A DNA stretch of 64,000 bases from Lysinibacillus sp. FSL M8-0337 (GCF_038593855.1 NZ_CP151996.1:2108001-2172000), one strand, 5' to 3'. Positions 33,374 through 43,371 are shown, counted from the first letter of the stretch. Notes: generated from the letters alone by a model not told the origin. Numbers and translations are program-made.

Positions 33374-36300
33374 ATGACAGCAGATATTATTATTCAATCG
33401 AAATGTATTCCGCCAATTCCATCTAATCACTGTATTCGTCGAGCTGCATTGATGAAAAAGCTAAAAAAAGGTCTTGAACACACCTGTACTTTTATTCATA
33501 GTGGTGCTGGTTACGGAAAGACCACAATTCTTGCACAGTTTTTACATGCGGAATCGAGCCCGTTTTCTTGGTATAGTGTTTCCGACGAGGATGATAATAT
33601 ATTACCCTTTCTAAAACATTTACTTTATAGTATTCAACGAGTAATACCGCACTTCGGTGTACAATTTGACAATTGGCATCAAGTATCACGCTTTCCTAAA
33701 ATTGAAGAATTAAATCGCTGGTATAAGTTATTTGTGAATAGTTTATGTGAGATCGAAGACTCCTTTTTACTTGTTATTGACGACTACCATTTAGTAGACC
33801 ACGAATTTCATATAAACTATGTAATGGAAAAAATTATTGAATTTTCACCGCCTCATATTCATTTTATGATTGCCTCTAGAACATTACCGAAATGGGATAT
33901 CATTCGAAAATTAAAAATGCAGATGAAAGCTCATTTTATAACAGAAACGGATTTAGCATTTTCTGCTGAAGAAATTGCTGTGTTTTTTGAAGATTATGGA
34001 GCCATACACCTGTCACAAGATGAAATACTAAAAGTATTGGAAATTACAGAAGGTTGGGCAATCTCCATCACATTACTAGCCGAGCAATGGAACAATGAAG
34101 CGCTAGACTATTGGTTAACAATCCATTCAAACGATTTGTTTACTTACTTATCGGAGGAAGTTTTCTTCAAGATGCCTAAATTTGAACAAAAGACGTTACT
34201 TCAATTAGCGATATTTCCTACTTTTTCCGAAGCGTTAATTGCGCAGTTTTATCAGAGTGAAACCGCTGAGACATTCAAACAGTTGTTGCAAAAACACTTA
34301 TTTATTCAACCAATGGCTGAGAATGGCTTTTACCGTTTTCATGCTTTATTTCGTCGGTTTTTAGAAATAAAATGGCAGCAAAATCCGCAACAATTTGTTC
34401 AATTGCATAAAAAAGCTGCCTTGTTTTACGTTCAAGAAAACGATGTGCATGCTATTTTACATCATGCATTTAAAACAAATGATTTGAACTTTAGTGGCAC
34501 ACTATTGCAAGATTATGCGGAAAATCTAGTAAAAGCTGGTCAGTTTGAATGGCTATTAGAGAAAATTCATCGTTTTTCAACGGAGGAAAAAGTGAAATTT
34601 TATCGTCTCTATTTTTTTGAAGGAGAGTGCCATCGGTATCGAGCCTATTATGAAAAGGCTAAATATGCGTATGAACTAGCTGAAAGAATCGCTAAAAGCA
34701 ATCATGATGTGCTCTATATGACAAAGGCACAGGCTGGATTAGCGCACATTTATCTTGATACAATCCAACCTGCATTAGCAGAACCCTATTTAAAGCGTGC
34801 CTTACAATTGGCTCCGGAAGCTGCGTTAAGTGAGGAAGCGCTTTTAGAATTGCAACGTCAGTATGCAGAGAATCTAGTGAATTTAGGAAAGGCAAAAAAG
34901 GCTCAACAATTTATAGATGAAGTCAAGTTAAATGAAGCTGTGTTGCATAGGGCAAATGTAGATGTGCGGATTTTATTACGAACGGGTCAACTAGTTGAAG
35001 CAAAGAATCTTTTAATTGAAAGATTGGAAATGCCTCCGCAATTAGTAGTTACACATAGGGAAAGTGAACTTTTGGCATCCTTTGTTTTTTCTCTATTAGG
35101 TCAAGGTAAAGAAGCGTGGTATACCGCTCAGCATGGCATTCGAAGAGGCGTCCGTGAAAAGTCTATTTTTATTGAGGCAGTAGGCTACAATCGAAAAGCG
35201 CATGCCTTGCTATTATTGGATTTTCCGAATTATGCTGGAGCTTGTGAAGCCTATGAGAAGGCGATTACGTTAATGAATACCATTAATATTTCGCGTGTAA
35301 AGGCGGAACCTTATATGGGACTTGCCATTGCCAAACATGCACTAGGGGATAACGTTGCTGCCAGAAAATATTTAGCTTTAGGTTTGCAGGAAACGGAGCA
35401 AGTACAAGATGCTTGGATGACAGCCCTTATTTTACTTGCTGAAGTGAAGGTAATGATTTCATGTCAGGAGTGGCAAGAAGCCAAACAAATATTAGTGAAG
35501 GCACATAAGCTATTTCTTGATTGTGGGGATCAATATGGGGAGATGCATGTTTTTTTCTATCAATCTGTTATTGCCTTGCAAGAGAAAAACGCCAATCTAT
35601 TTTGTCAATGTTTTCAGCACTTTGCTAGTACTTGTAATGCTAATGGCTATCATTATTTTTTTCAAAGAAAGTCGATTCTTGGCCCAGCGAATTTAATGAT
35701 TTTTTATGAGCTTTTGCAGTATAGTGAACACTGTGGGCTAGACAATGCCGCAATTCAAACATTGCGAAATGATTTTCAAATGGAAGGCAATATCGTGTAT
35801 CCTCCAGATGACATACAAGTGAATTTATTTGGTAGTTTAAATTTAATCAGAAATCATCGGAAACTGGGAGATAAAGAATGGCAACGTGAAAAATCGAAGG
35901 AGCTCTTTGTTTATTTGTATTGTCATCGCCAACGGTATACGCCTAAAGAGGAAATTGCGCATGCGTTATGGCCAGAACGTTCTGTGGAGACAGTAGATCG
36001 TGATTTTAAAGTTGTTTTAAATACTTTGTTAAAAGTGCTAGAACCAAGGCGGAATGCCCGTCAGGATAGCTTTTTTATTCATCGGAAAAACAATATGTAT
36101 CAGCTACAGCATATTCAGTTTTTGCATATTGATGTCGAACGATTTTATTATTATTATACGTTAGGGATGGAGGAGTTTGACCCTCATTTTTCGGATGAGT
36201 GGCTACAACTAGCTGCGGATAGTTATACAGATGTTCTATATGCAGAAAAAAAGCAAATTGATTGGTTGACGCAAGACCGTGATAAGTTACAGACTTTATA

Positions 36301-36562
36301 TATTGAAGTACTTGAACGATTAGCCCAAAATGCTACGCGCCAACATCATTTTAAACAAGCCATTTTTTATGCGGAGAAAATGATTCAAGAAGATATACTT
36401 TGGGAAGAAGGGTATCGTCTTTTAATGTATAGTTATTATCAATTGAATAACCGCTCACAGGCATTAAAATGGTATGAAAGATGTGTACAACAATTACAAA
36501 CAGAGCTCAAAACCACACCGATGGAATCAACAATGGCTGTGTATGATTTAATAATGGGCTAG
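33374..36562 (+). CDS. MalT-like STAND regulator with C-terminal SARP/BTAD half
   Basis: 1062 residues from the ATG at 33374, which follows GGGGAGG; a longer frame from 33314 has no ribosome binding site. The Walker A loop 'GAGYGKTT' (~44-51) and 'LLVIDDYHLV' Walker B begin a STAND NTPase, followed by TPR-like helical repeats (~400-780). Instead of a LuxR helix-turn-helix the C-terminus carries an OmpR/SARP-type winged helix ('KSKELFVYLYCHRQRYTPKE') and a BTAD domain. It stands directly before the hydrolase and Liv-type operon and is the probable activator of it. Confidence 0.85.
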   Translation: MTADIIIQSKCIPPIPSNHCIRRAALMKKLKKGLEHTCTFIHSGAGYGKTTILAQFLHAESSPFSWYSVSDEDDNILPFLKHLLYSIQRVIPHFGVQFDNWHQVSRFPKIEELNRWYKLFVNSLCEIEDSFLLVIDDYHLVDHEFHINYVMEKIIEFSPPHIHFMIASRTLPKWDIIRKLKMQMKAHFITETDLAFSAEEIAVFFEDYGAIHLSQDEILKVLEITEGWAISITLLAEQWNNEALDYWLTIHSNDLFTYLSEEVFFKMPKFEQKTLLQLAIFPTFSEALIAQFYQSETAETFKQLLQKHLFIQPMAENGFYRFHALFRRFLEIKWQQNPQQFVQLHKKAALFYVQENDVHAILHHAFKTNDLNFSGTLLQDYAENLVKAGQFEWLLEKIHRFSTEEKVKFYRLYFFEGECHRYRAYYEKAKYAYELAERIAKSNHDVLYMTKAQAGLAHIYLDTIQPALAEPYLKRALQLAPEAALSEEALLELQRQYAENLVNLGKAKKAQQFIDEVKLNEAVLHRANVDVRILLRTGQLVEAKNLLIERLEMPPQLVVTHRESELLASFVFSLLGQGKEAWYTAQHGIRRGVREKSIFIEAVGYNRKAHALLLLDFPNYAGACEAYEKAITLMNTINISRVKAEPYMGLAIAKHALGDNVAARKYLALGLQETEQVQDAWMTALILLAEVKVMISCQEWQEAKQILVKAHKLFLDCGDQYGEMHVFFYQSVIALQEKNANLFCQCFQHFASTCNANGYHYFFQRKSILGPANLMIFYELLQYSEHCGLDNAAIQTLRNDFQMEGNIVYPPDDIQVNLFGSLNLIRNHRKLGDKEWQREKSKELFVYLYCHRQRYTPKEEIAHALWPERSVETVDRDFKVVLNTLLKVLEPRRNARQDSFFIHRKNNMYQLQHIQFLHIDVERFYYYYTLGMEEFDPHFSDEWLQLAADSYTDVLYAEKKQIDWLTQDRDKLQTLYIEVLERLAQNATRQHHFKQAIFYAEKMIQEDILWEEGYRLLMYSYYQLNNRSQALKWYERCVQQLQTELKTTPMESTMAVYDLIMG

Positions 36563-36634
36563 CACGTAGAGCTAAAACTGTTAATGTTTATTAAACCATT
36601 TCGTATTATACGTTGAATTATTGGAGGAGCCCAA

Positions 36635-37465
36635 ATGCCATTTTGTCAAGTAACGAATGCAACTATTTATTATGAAGAGATAGGTGTAGGACAACCTATT
36701 ATTATGCTACACGGATTTACTCCCGATCATAGACTGATGAAGGGATGTATGGAGCCGATTTTTACGCAACGAGAGGGCTGGAAACGTATTTATCTTGATT
36801 TACCAGGTATGGGTAAAACAAAAGATTATGAACACATCCATAATACAGATGATATGTTAGAAGCAGTAGTAGAATTTATCCAGACAGTTTTGCCGAGTCA
36901 ATCTTTTGTTATAGCGGGTGAATCTTACGGAGGGTATTTAACAAGAGGGATTCTGCAGAAACTTGAAAATCGTATTTTAGGTGTTGCCTTTGTTTGCCCT
37001 ATGATTGTTCCCGAAAAACAAGATCGCATTGTGCCAGCACATACGATTGTTGCAACTGATCAACCTTTTTTAGCCACATTGACGAAACAAGAAGTAGAGG
37101 ATTTCAGCACCCATCAAGTGGTCTTAGATGCATATAACTGGCATCGATATACGAATGAAGTATTAGTTGGCTGTCAACTGGCGGATGAAAACTTTCTTGA
37201 AAAAATTCTGCAAAACTATGGGTTTTCCTTTGCTTTAAAGGACATTCTTTTCCAACAACCGAGTCTGTTTTTAATAGGCAAGCAAGATTCGGTCGTCGGC
37301 TATCAAGATGCCCTTCACTTGCTTAAATTTTTCCCAAGAGCAACATTTTCCATCTTAGATAGAGCAGGGCATAATCTCCAAATAGAACAATCTCATCTTT
37401 TTCATGTGCTTATTAGCGAATGGTTAGATCGAGTAGAAGAAACGAATAGCTCTTTTTTCTTGTAG
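36635..37465 (+). CDS. Alpha/beta hydrolase
   Basis: 276 residues. Oxyanion segment 'LHGFTPD' (~25), nucleophile elbow 'GESYGG' (Ser97) and a late 'RAGHNLQIE' histidine form the usual triad with an Asp near 'GKQDSVVG'. Substrate unknown. It is 72 bp after the large regulator and same-strand with the transporter operon. TTGGAGGAG lies upstream of the ATG. Confidence 0.85.
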   Translation: MPFCQVTNATIYYEEIGVGQPIIMLHGFTPDHRLMKGCMEPIFTQREGWKRIYLDLPGMGKTKDYEHIHNTDDMLEAVVEFIQTVLPSQSFVIAGESYGGYLTRGILQKLENRILGVAFVCPMIVPEKQDRIVPAHTIVATDQPFLATLTKQEVEDFSTHQVVLDAYNWHRYTNEVLVGCQLADENFLEKILQNYGFSFALKDILFQQPSLFLIGKQDSVVGYQDALHLLKFFPRATFSILDRAGHNLQIEQSHLFHVLISEWLDRVEETNSSFFL

Positions 37466-37566
37466 CGCAAGTACTAGTATAAAAGAGGGGAATGTATAGA
37501 CATTACTTGAATGAGTTTGGTCATGAGCCAAACTCATTTTTTATTTTCTTTAAATTAATATCCCAA

Positions 37567-37602
37567 ATTTGTAACTGATTTGTAACTGGACTTTTATATA
37601 GT
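37567..37602 (+). promoter_or_regulatory. Tandem 11-bp repeat and promoter of the transporter operon
   Basis: ATTTGTAACTG occurs twice head-to-tail (37567-37577 and 37578-37588). Eight base pairs downstream lies a -10-like TATAGT (37597-37602), and no good -35 is present apart from the repeat itself. SARP-type activators bind direct repeats with 11-bp period at just this distance from -10. The neighbouring regulator carries a SARP/BTAD C-terminus, so this is its probable binding site. Confidence 0.6.
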
Positions 37603-37615
37603 AAATGCATGGCGA

Positions 37616-37629
37616 AGAAAGCGCTTTCT
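37616..37629 (+). promoter_or_regulatory. CcpA cre-like site
   Basis: AGAAAGCGCTTTCT is perfectly palindromic and agrees with the cre consensus TGWAANCGNTNWCA at all but its two end positions. Lying downstream of the putative -10, it would block transcription during growth on preferred sugars. Confidence 0.6.
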
Positions 37630-37650
37630 AAAAATGAAAGGGGTTTTTGG

Positions 37651-38883
37651 ATGAAAAAGTATTGGTTATTGTTACTGTTGGCCGTTTTGACTTTGTTGAT
37701 AGTAGCTTGTAATGGGGAAGGAGCACAAGAAAGTTCCACTGACAGTACTGCTTCAAAGGAAGCGGAAGGTACAGAAGAAGGCGGCACGATTAAAATCGGA
37801 GTACTGGCGTCATTGACAGGTGCTTTAGAATCGTACGGAAAGCAAACACAGCGTGGGTTTGACTTAGGTATCGAATATGCAACAAACGGTAGCATGGAGG
37901 TAAACGGTAAAAAAATAGAAATTGTCTATGAAGATACAGAAACGAAACCGGAAGTAGCTGTACAAAAGGCTACCAAACTGCTAGAAGATGATAAAGTCGA
38001 TTTTTTAGTTGGTTCATCTAGCTCTGGTGATACGCTCGCTGTCCTGCCATTAGCAGAGGAATACGAAAAAATTATGGTCGTTGAACCAGCAGTAGCTGAT
38101 AGTATTACTGGTGCAGAATTTAATGACTATATATTCCGTACAGGGCGAAACTCCTCACAAGATGCATATGCTGCAGCGGCTGCAATCGCTAACAAGGGCG
38201 TTAAAATTGCGACGTTTGCTCCTGATTACTCATTCGGCTGGGATGGGGTAAAAGCATTTAAAACAGCGGCGGAAAAACTAGGCGCAAAAATTGTTTTAGA
38301 AGAATATGCCGATCCAGCAGCAACGGATTTTACGTCTAATTTGCAAAAAGTGATTGATGCCAAGCCGGATTATTTATTTGTTGTGTGGGCTGGGGCTAAC
38401 TCGCCTTGGAATCAAATTGCCGATCTTAAAATCCAAGAGAAAGGCATTAAAATTTCTACAGGCGCACCAGATATTATTGCCCTAAAGTTTATGAATCCGC
38501 TAATAGGAATGGAAGGGTTCTCGGTTTACTATCATACGTTGCCACAAAATGATGTGAATCAATGGTTAGTTGAAGAGCACCAAAAACGCTTTGATGAAGT
38601 GCCAGATTTATTTACACCTGGTGGGATGTCTGCCGCGATTTCGATTGTAGAAGCGTTGAAAAAATCGCAAGGGGACGCGGACGGAAAGAAACTAATTGGC
38701 ATTATGGAAGGAATGTCATTTGAAACGCCAAAAGGCACAATGACTTTCCGAAAAGAAGATCATCAAGCGTTACAGTCGATGTATTCGATTCGTTTAGAAC
38801 AACAAGAGGGTGTTGACTATCCAGTGCCCGTGCTAATTCGTGAGCTTAGTCCTGAGGAAACGGCACCACCTATTTCGAATTAG
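37651..38883 (+). CDS. Liv-type ABC transporter substrate-binding lipoprotein
   Basis: 410 residues. A lipoprotein signal ends in 'LLIVAC' (Cys ~20), followed by a Ser/Thr/Glu-rich linker and a periplasmic-binding fold type I domain ('IKIGVLASLTGALESYGKQT'). This fold binds branched-chain amino acids, amides or aromatic and aliphatic acids. ATG 37651 is chosen from AAAGGGG and the signal peptide. The catabolic genes downstream suggest a carboxylic acid ligand rather than Leu/Ile/Val. Confidence 0.9.
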   Translation: MKKYWLLLLLAVLTLLIVACNGEGAQESSTDSTASKEAEGTEEGGTIKIGVLASLTGALESYGKQTQRGFDLGIEYATNGSMEVNGKKIEIVYEDTETKPEVAVQKATKLLEDDKVDFLVGSSSSGDTLAVLPLAEEYEKIMVVEPAVADSITGAEFNDYIFRTGRNSSQDAYAAAAAIANKGVKIATFAPDYSFGWDGVKAFKTAAEKLGAKIVLEEYADPAATDFTSNLQKVIDAKPDYLFVVWAGANSPWNQIADLKIQEKGIKISTGAPDIIALKFMNPLIGMEGFSVYYHTLPQNDVNQWLVEEHQKRFDEVPDLFTPGGMSAAISIVEALKKSQGDADGKKLIGIMEGMSFETPKGTMTFRKEDHQALQSMYSIRLEQQEGVDYPVPVLIRELSPEETAPPISN

Positions 38884-38902
38884 ACGATCCTCACTTTACT
38901 TG

Positions 38903-38935
38903 GAGAGACAGAAAAACAATGTCATTCTGTCTCTC
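38903..38935 (+). terminator. Hairpin after the binding-protein gene
   Basis: GAGAGACAGAA pairs with TTCTGTCTCTC across an 11-nt loop; a T-rich but interrupted tract follows. It probably lets part of the transcripts end here, giving excess binding protein over the other subunits. Confidence 0.65.
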
Positions 38936-38995
38936 TTCATCTCTTCTTTGGAAGAGCAGGTGAAGAGCAATAGAAACATTGGAAAGGAGATTAAT

Positions 38996-39772
38996 ATGGA
39001 GCCTATTTTGCGAACAGAAAATTTAACGATTCGATTTGGTGGTCATATTGCGGTCGATCATGTGAACTTTACAATGCCAGAAAAACATTTGAAATCCATT
39101 ATAGGTCCGAATGGGGCAGGCAAAACGACATTCTTTAATCTAATTAGTGGAGAGTTAAAACCCACTGCTGGTGATGTGTATTTTAAAGGACAGTCGCTTG
39201 CGCAAGCATCTTCGGTTGAAAGAACACGTATGGGGCTAGGCCGTTCATTTCAAATTACAAATGTTTTTCCAAATTTAACAGTGTTAGAAAATGTACGACT
39301 AGCTGTGCAATCTAAAGAAAAAATACGTTATCAAATGTTTCGTCATTTTAAAAGTTATCAAGCAATTACAGAAAAAGCGGAAGAGCTATTGACGCTTGTT
39401 TTACTCCATAACAAAAGAGATGCGTTGACAACGATGCTGTCGCATGGGGAAAAACGTAAATTAGAAATTGCGATGTTGCTTGCACTGGATACGGAAATTT
39501 TACTGCTAGATGAGCCTACTGCCGGTATGTCATTAGAAGAAGTACCCGCTATTTTAGAAGTAATTCGAACAATTAAAAATAAAGGGGATAAAACCATTTT
39601 GTTAATTGAACACAAGATGGATATGATTTTGGATTTGTCTGATTCCATTATGGTGTTATTTAATGGTCAGCTTCTTGCCGATGGAACGCCAGATGCCATT
39701 ATGCAAAATGAAACTGTACAAAATGCATATTTAGGAGGTCTGTATGATGAACACCTTACTGAAATTACATGA
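38996..39772 (+). CDS. livG: Liv-type ABC transporter ATPase (LivG-like)
   Basis: 258 residues. Walker A 'GPNGAGKTT', LivG-specific 'GLGRSFQITNVFPNLTVLEN', signature 'LSHGEKRKLEIAML' and Walker B 'ILLLDEPTAG' are visible. ATG 38996 is preceded by AAAGGAGA; a longer upstream frame runs through the hairpin. It overlaps the next ATPase gene by 29 bp. The gene name describes the family, not a proven leucine substrate. Confidence 0.92.
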   Translation: MEPILRTENLTIRFGGHIAVDHVNFTMPEKHLKSIIGPNGAGKTTFFNLISGELKPTAGDVYFKGQSLAQASSVERTRMGLGRSFQITNVFPNLTVLENVRLAVQSKEKIRYQMFRHFKSYQAITEKAEELLTLVLLHNKRDALTTMLSHGEKRKLEIAMLLALDTEILLLDEPTAGMSLEEVPAILEVIRTIKNKGDKTILLIEHKMDMILDLSDSIMVLFNGQLLADGTPDAIMQNETVQNAYLGGLYDEHLTEIT

Positions 39773-40454
39773 TGTTCATACGCATATTGGACAATACCAT
39801 ATTTTGCAAGGTGTGAATTTTGAGGCGATGGAAGGGCAGGTCAGTGTTCTACTAGGGAGAAATGGCGCGGGGAAAACAACCACATTAAAAACGATTATGG
39901 GTTTGACACCCGCTTCACAAGGCGATGTTCAATTTCAAATGCAATCGATAAAAAAAAGCCCAACCCACAAAGTGGCGAAATTAGGTATTGGCTATGTACC
40001 CGAAAACCAAGGAATTTTTTCCGATTTAACGGTAGAAGAAAATATGAAAGTGGCGATGCGCGAAGAGAATACGGCAGCTATGGAGCGACAGCAGTATGTA
40101 CTAGAGCTTTTTCCAGATTTAAAGAAATTTTGGAAAAAGGCTGGTGGTCATCTTTCTGGTGGTCAAAAGCAAATGCTATCAATGGCAAGAGCATTTATCA
40201 ATGATAGTCAATTGATTTTGATTGACGAGCCTTCTAAAGGGCTTGCGCCAATTGTTGTGGAGAAAGTGATGGAAGCCATTGTTGAAATGAAGAAGCAAAC
40301 GTCCATTGTCCTTGTGGAGCAAAACTTTATGATGGCCAGTCGAATTGGCGATACGTATACATTAATTGATGATGGTAAAACAGTACATTCAGGGAACATG
40401 AAAGAGCTTATCCAAAATGAAGAGTTGAAACGTAAATATCTTGGTATCGGATAA
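39744..40454 (+). CDS. livF: Liv-type ABC transporter ATPase (LivF-like)
   Basis: 236 residues. Walker A 'GRNGAGKTT', 'GYVPENQGIFSDLTVEEN', signature 'LSGGQKQMLSMARAF' and Walker B 'LILIDEPSKGLAP' fit LivF. AGGAGG precedes tandem ATG codons at 39744 and 39747. Its start lies within livG, so translation is coupled. Confidence 0.92.
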   Translation: MMNTLLKLHDVHTHIGQYHILQGVNFEAMEGQVSVLLGRNGAGKTTTLKTIMGLTPASQGDVQFQMQSIKKSPTHKVAKLGIGYVPENQGIFSDLTVEENMKVAMREENTAAMERQQYVLELFPDLKKFWKKAGGHLSGGQKQMLSMARAFINDSQLILIDEPSKGLAPIVVEKVMEAIVEMKKQTSIVLVEQNFMMASRIGDTYTLIDDGKTVHSGNMKELIQNEELKRKYLGIG

Positions 40455-40469
40455 AGGAGGTGTGTTTCG

Positions 40470-41342
40470 TTGGAACTAATCGTAAATTTGGTTATTAACG
40501 GGCTGGCTACAGGTATGTTAATCTTTTTGCTTGCAGCAGGGCTGACACTAATTTTTGGGCTAATGGATGTTTTGAATTTTGCACATGGCGGATTATTTGT
40601 CTGGGGTGCCTATGCAGGGATATTTACGTATATGTACACAGAAAGTTTCTTAATTGGCATTATTGGAGCGATTGTTGCAGGTGCCGTTTTAGGTTTATTA
40701 ACAGAAAAGTTTATTATTACACCAGTATATGGTAATCATATTCAACAAATATTAATCACTTTAGGGTTAATGCTTGTATTACAAGAAATGATTAAGGTCG
40801 TGTTCGGCCCAAATGGTGTGTCCGTGAAAACACCCAGCTATTTAGCAGGAAGTTGGGAATTTGGAGATGTCATTATAATTAAATATCGTTTATTTATTAT
40901 TGTAGTAGGTTTTGTAATTTTCGGGATTTTCCAATACATGCTGAAGCGAACAAAGATTGGGCTAATCGTACGAGCGGGTGTACAGGATAAAGAAATGGCG
41001 CAAGCACTCGGTATTCATATTAAACAAGTATTCTTATATGTCTTTATGGTAGGTGCTGCTTTAGCCGCCTTGAGCGGTATGTTAATGGCACCATATTCGG
41101 GTGTTATTTATGCCGAGATGGGGATGGAATATGCAATATTAGGTTTTATTGTTGTTGTGATAGGTGGCATGGGAAGTTTTTCAGGCTCGCTGCTTGCTGC
41201 AATTTTAGTAGGGCTTGCTGGTAGCTTTATGGCCTATTATGTGCCGGTGTTATCACTTGCTGTCAATATGATCCTTATGGCCATCGTGTTAATTTTCCGA
41301 CCACAAGGCTTATTTACAATCGGAAAGGAGCGATCGACATGA
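40470..41342 (+). CDS. livH: Liv-type ABC transporter permease (LivH-like)
   Basis: 290 residues with about eight helices. 'GLTLIFGLMDVLNFAHGGLF' near the N-terminus and 'GGMGSFSGSLLAA' near residue 232 are the LivH landmarks. A TTG start at 40470 follows AAAGGAGGTG. The stop overlaps the livM start as ATGA. Confidence 0.92.
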   Translation: MELIVNLVINGLATGMLIFLLAAGLTLIFGLMDVLNFAHGGLFVWGAYAGIFTYMYTESFLIGIIGAIVAGAVLGLLTEKFIITPVYGNHIQQILITLGLMLVLQEMIKVVFGPNGVSVKTPSYLAGSWEFGDVIIIKYRLFIIVVGFVIFGIFQYMLKRTKIGLIVRAGVQDKEMAQALGIHIKQVFLYVFMVGAALAALSGMLMAPYSGVIYAEMGMEYAILGFIVVVIGGMGSFSGSLLAAILVGLAGSFMAYYVPVLSLAVNMILMAIVLIFRPQGLFTIGKERST

Positions 41343-42358
41343 TGAAAAAGCTGACGTGGAAGCATCTTAGTTTTGTTCTTATGTTAGCGATTCTCGTACT
41401 TCTGCCATTCGTCAATGATTCAAGGACATTGATTATCTTATTAACGCAAATTTTTATCTTTGGTATTTTAGCAATGAGCTATGATATTTTGCTTGGTTAT
41501 ACAGGGATAGTATCGTTTGGGCACGCCATGTTCTTTGGAATAGGTGCTTATACAACAGCGGTTATGCTGAAGCAAGTTGATACGACACTTTCTATCTTTT
41601 TATTATCCATAGTTGTAGGGATGTTTTTAGCAGGTATTGTTAGTTTTATTGTTGGATTACTGACTTTGCGTTTAAAAAGTCACTTTTTTGCGATGCTTAC
41701 ACTCGCTTTTTCTGGATTGTTTTTAGTTGTTGCTGAAAAATGGCGTTCCATTACATATGGCAATGACGGATTTACATTTAGAGCACCCGAGATGTTTAAA
41801 GATCGTATTACATTCTATTTCTTTGTACTCGCGTGTTTAGTAGTAGTTTTTATTGCGCTTTATCGCTTTGTTCAGTCACCAACCGGACGTATTTTAATTG
41901 CGGTGCGCGAAAATGAGCAAAGAACAAAATCATTAGGATTTCAGACCCTACATTATAAAGTAATCGCATCAATTGTAGCTGGAACGGTAGCAAGCTTAGC
42001 GGGTTCACTTTATGCGCTGTCATTACGATTTGTTAATACAAGTGTTATGACGATGGACATCACGCTAGATGCATTATTAATGACGATTATTGGAGGCGTC
42101 GGTACATTAGCAGGACCATTGCTTGGTGCTGCCGTGATTGAGTATGCACAACATACACTGTCAGGCATGGCGAGAGATTATCCCATATTTGAACGTTGGA
42201 TTATTTTCTTTGGTATTCTCTATATTTTAGCCGTCATCTTTTTCCCAAAAGGGATTATAGGCTCTATCCGTTTTATGATTTGGAATTGGAGAAGGAGGCT
42301 TAAAGCAAAAAGGAAAACATCATCTGCCCTGTCACATGAAAAGGAGAGGTTTGAATGA
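41339..42358 (+). CDS. livM: Liv-type ABC transporter permease (LivM-like)
   Basis: 339 residues with about nine helices. 'LGYTGIVSFGHAMFFGIGAY' and 'IIGGVGTLAGPLLGA' mark LivM. GGAAAGGAG lies upstream. The ATGA overlaps at both ends (with livH and with the KAS III-like gene) place transport and metabolism in one translationally coupled operon. Confidence 0.92.
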   Translation: MMKKLTWKHLSFVLMLAILVLLPFVNDSRTLIILLTQIFIFGILAMSYDILLGYTGIVSFGHAMFFGIGAYTTAVMLKQVDTTLSIFLLSIVVGMFLAGIVSFIVGLLTLRLKSHFFAMLTLAFSGLFLVVAEKWRSITYGNDGFTFRAPEMFKDRITFYFFVLACLVVVFIALYRFVQSPTGRILIAVRENEQRTKSLGFQTLHYKVIASIVAGTVASLAGSLYALSLRFVNTSVMTMDITLDALLMTIIGGVGTLAGPLLGAAVIEYAQHTLSGMARDYPIFERWIIFFGILYILAVIFFPKGIIGSIRFMIWNWRRRLKAKRKTSSALSHEKERFE

Positions 42359-43359
42359 CTGTAGGTATTGTCAGTACAGGAATCTATATGCCACAAAGGA
42401 AAATGACCGCAACCGAAATTGCAGCGCGTTCGATGATTCCTGAGCACATTATTCGACACAAATTGGGTATACACGAAAAACCAATACCTGATGAACAGGA
42501 TCATACGGTGCAAATGGGCATTTGGGCTGCACAAGAAGCTATACAAAAAGCAGGGATTGAACCTAAAACAATTGATGTCGTGATGTATATAGGGGAAGAA
42601 CATAAGGAATATCCACTTTGGACGGCTTCCATCAAAATGCAAGAAGAGCTTGGTGCCGTCAATGCGTGGGCATTCGATGTGCAATTACGCTGTGGGACGA
42701 CGATCATGGCACTAAAGTTAGCGAAAAGCTTAATGGAATCTGATGACAGCATTCACACCGTGTTACTTGCAGGAGGATATCGAAATGTTGATTTTATCGA
42801 TTATCGCAATCCGAGAACACGCTTTATGTATAATTTGGGCGCAGGTGGGGGTGCTATTGTTTTACAAAAAAATTACAACCGCAACCATTTATTAGAGGCG
42901 GATATTATGACAGATGGTTCTTTTTCGGAGGATGTCGTTATCCCCGTTGGAGGCACTAAAAAGCCTTTGACACCAGAAGATTTAGCGAATAATTTGTACC
43001 AATTAGATGTTTTAGATCCAGTCGGTATGAAAGAACGGCTTGAGCAAAAATCTTTAAATAATTTTTTAAAGGTCATTCGTACATCTTTAGCGAAAAGTGG
43101 ATTAAGAGAAGAACATATTAGTTATCTCGCCATGCTTCATATGAAGCGGTCTGCGCATGCATATATCCTATCAGAACTTGGTTTGAAAGAGAAACAATCC
43201 ATTTATCTTCAAGACTATGGTCATATTGGACAAATTGATCAAATATTATCATTACAGCTTGCGTTAGAGCAAAAGCGTATTGTGGATGGGGACATTATCA
43301 CGCTTGTCAGTGCGGGTATCGGCTATGTATGGGGAGCTATAACAATTCGCTGGGGATAG
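42355..43359 (+). CDS. KAS III-like (thiolase-fold) enzyme
   Basis: 334 residues of the FabH/HMG-CoA synthase superfamily. The catalytic cysteine is Cys113 in 'VQLRCGTTIMAL', and 'MLHMKRSAH' and 'DYGHIGQIDQIL' occupy the positions of the usual His and Asn/His residues. It is coupled to livM by an ATGA overlap. True fatty acid FabH genes sit elsewhere in Bacillales and differ, so this enzyme probably acts on the imported acid's CoA thioester, condensing or cleaving it. The reaction is not established. Confidence 0.8.
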   Translation: MTVGIVSTGIYMPQRKMTATEIAARSMIPEHIIRHKLGIHEKPIPDEQDHTVQMGIWAAQEAIQKAGIEPKTIDVVMYIGEEHKEYPLWTASIKMQEELGAVNAWAFDVQLRCGTTIMALKLAKSLMESDDSIHTVLLAGGYRNVDFIDYRNPRTRFMYNLGAGGGAIVLQKNYNRNHLLEADIMTDGSFSEDVVIPVGGTKKPLTPEDLANNLYQLDVLDPVGMKERLEQKSLNNFLKVIRTSLAKSGLREEHISYLAMLHMKRSAHAYILSELGLKEKQSIYLQDYGHIGQIDQILSLQLALEQKRIVDGDIITLVSAGIGYVWGAITIRWG

Positions 43360-43371
43360 GGAGGAAGCACA

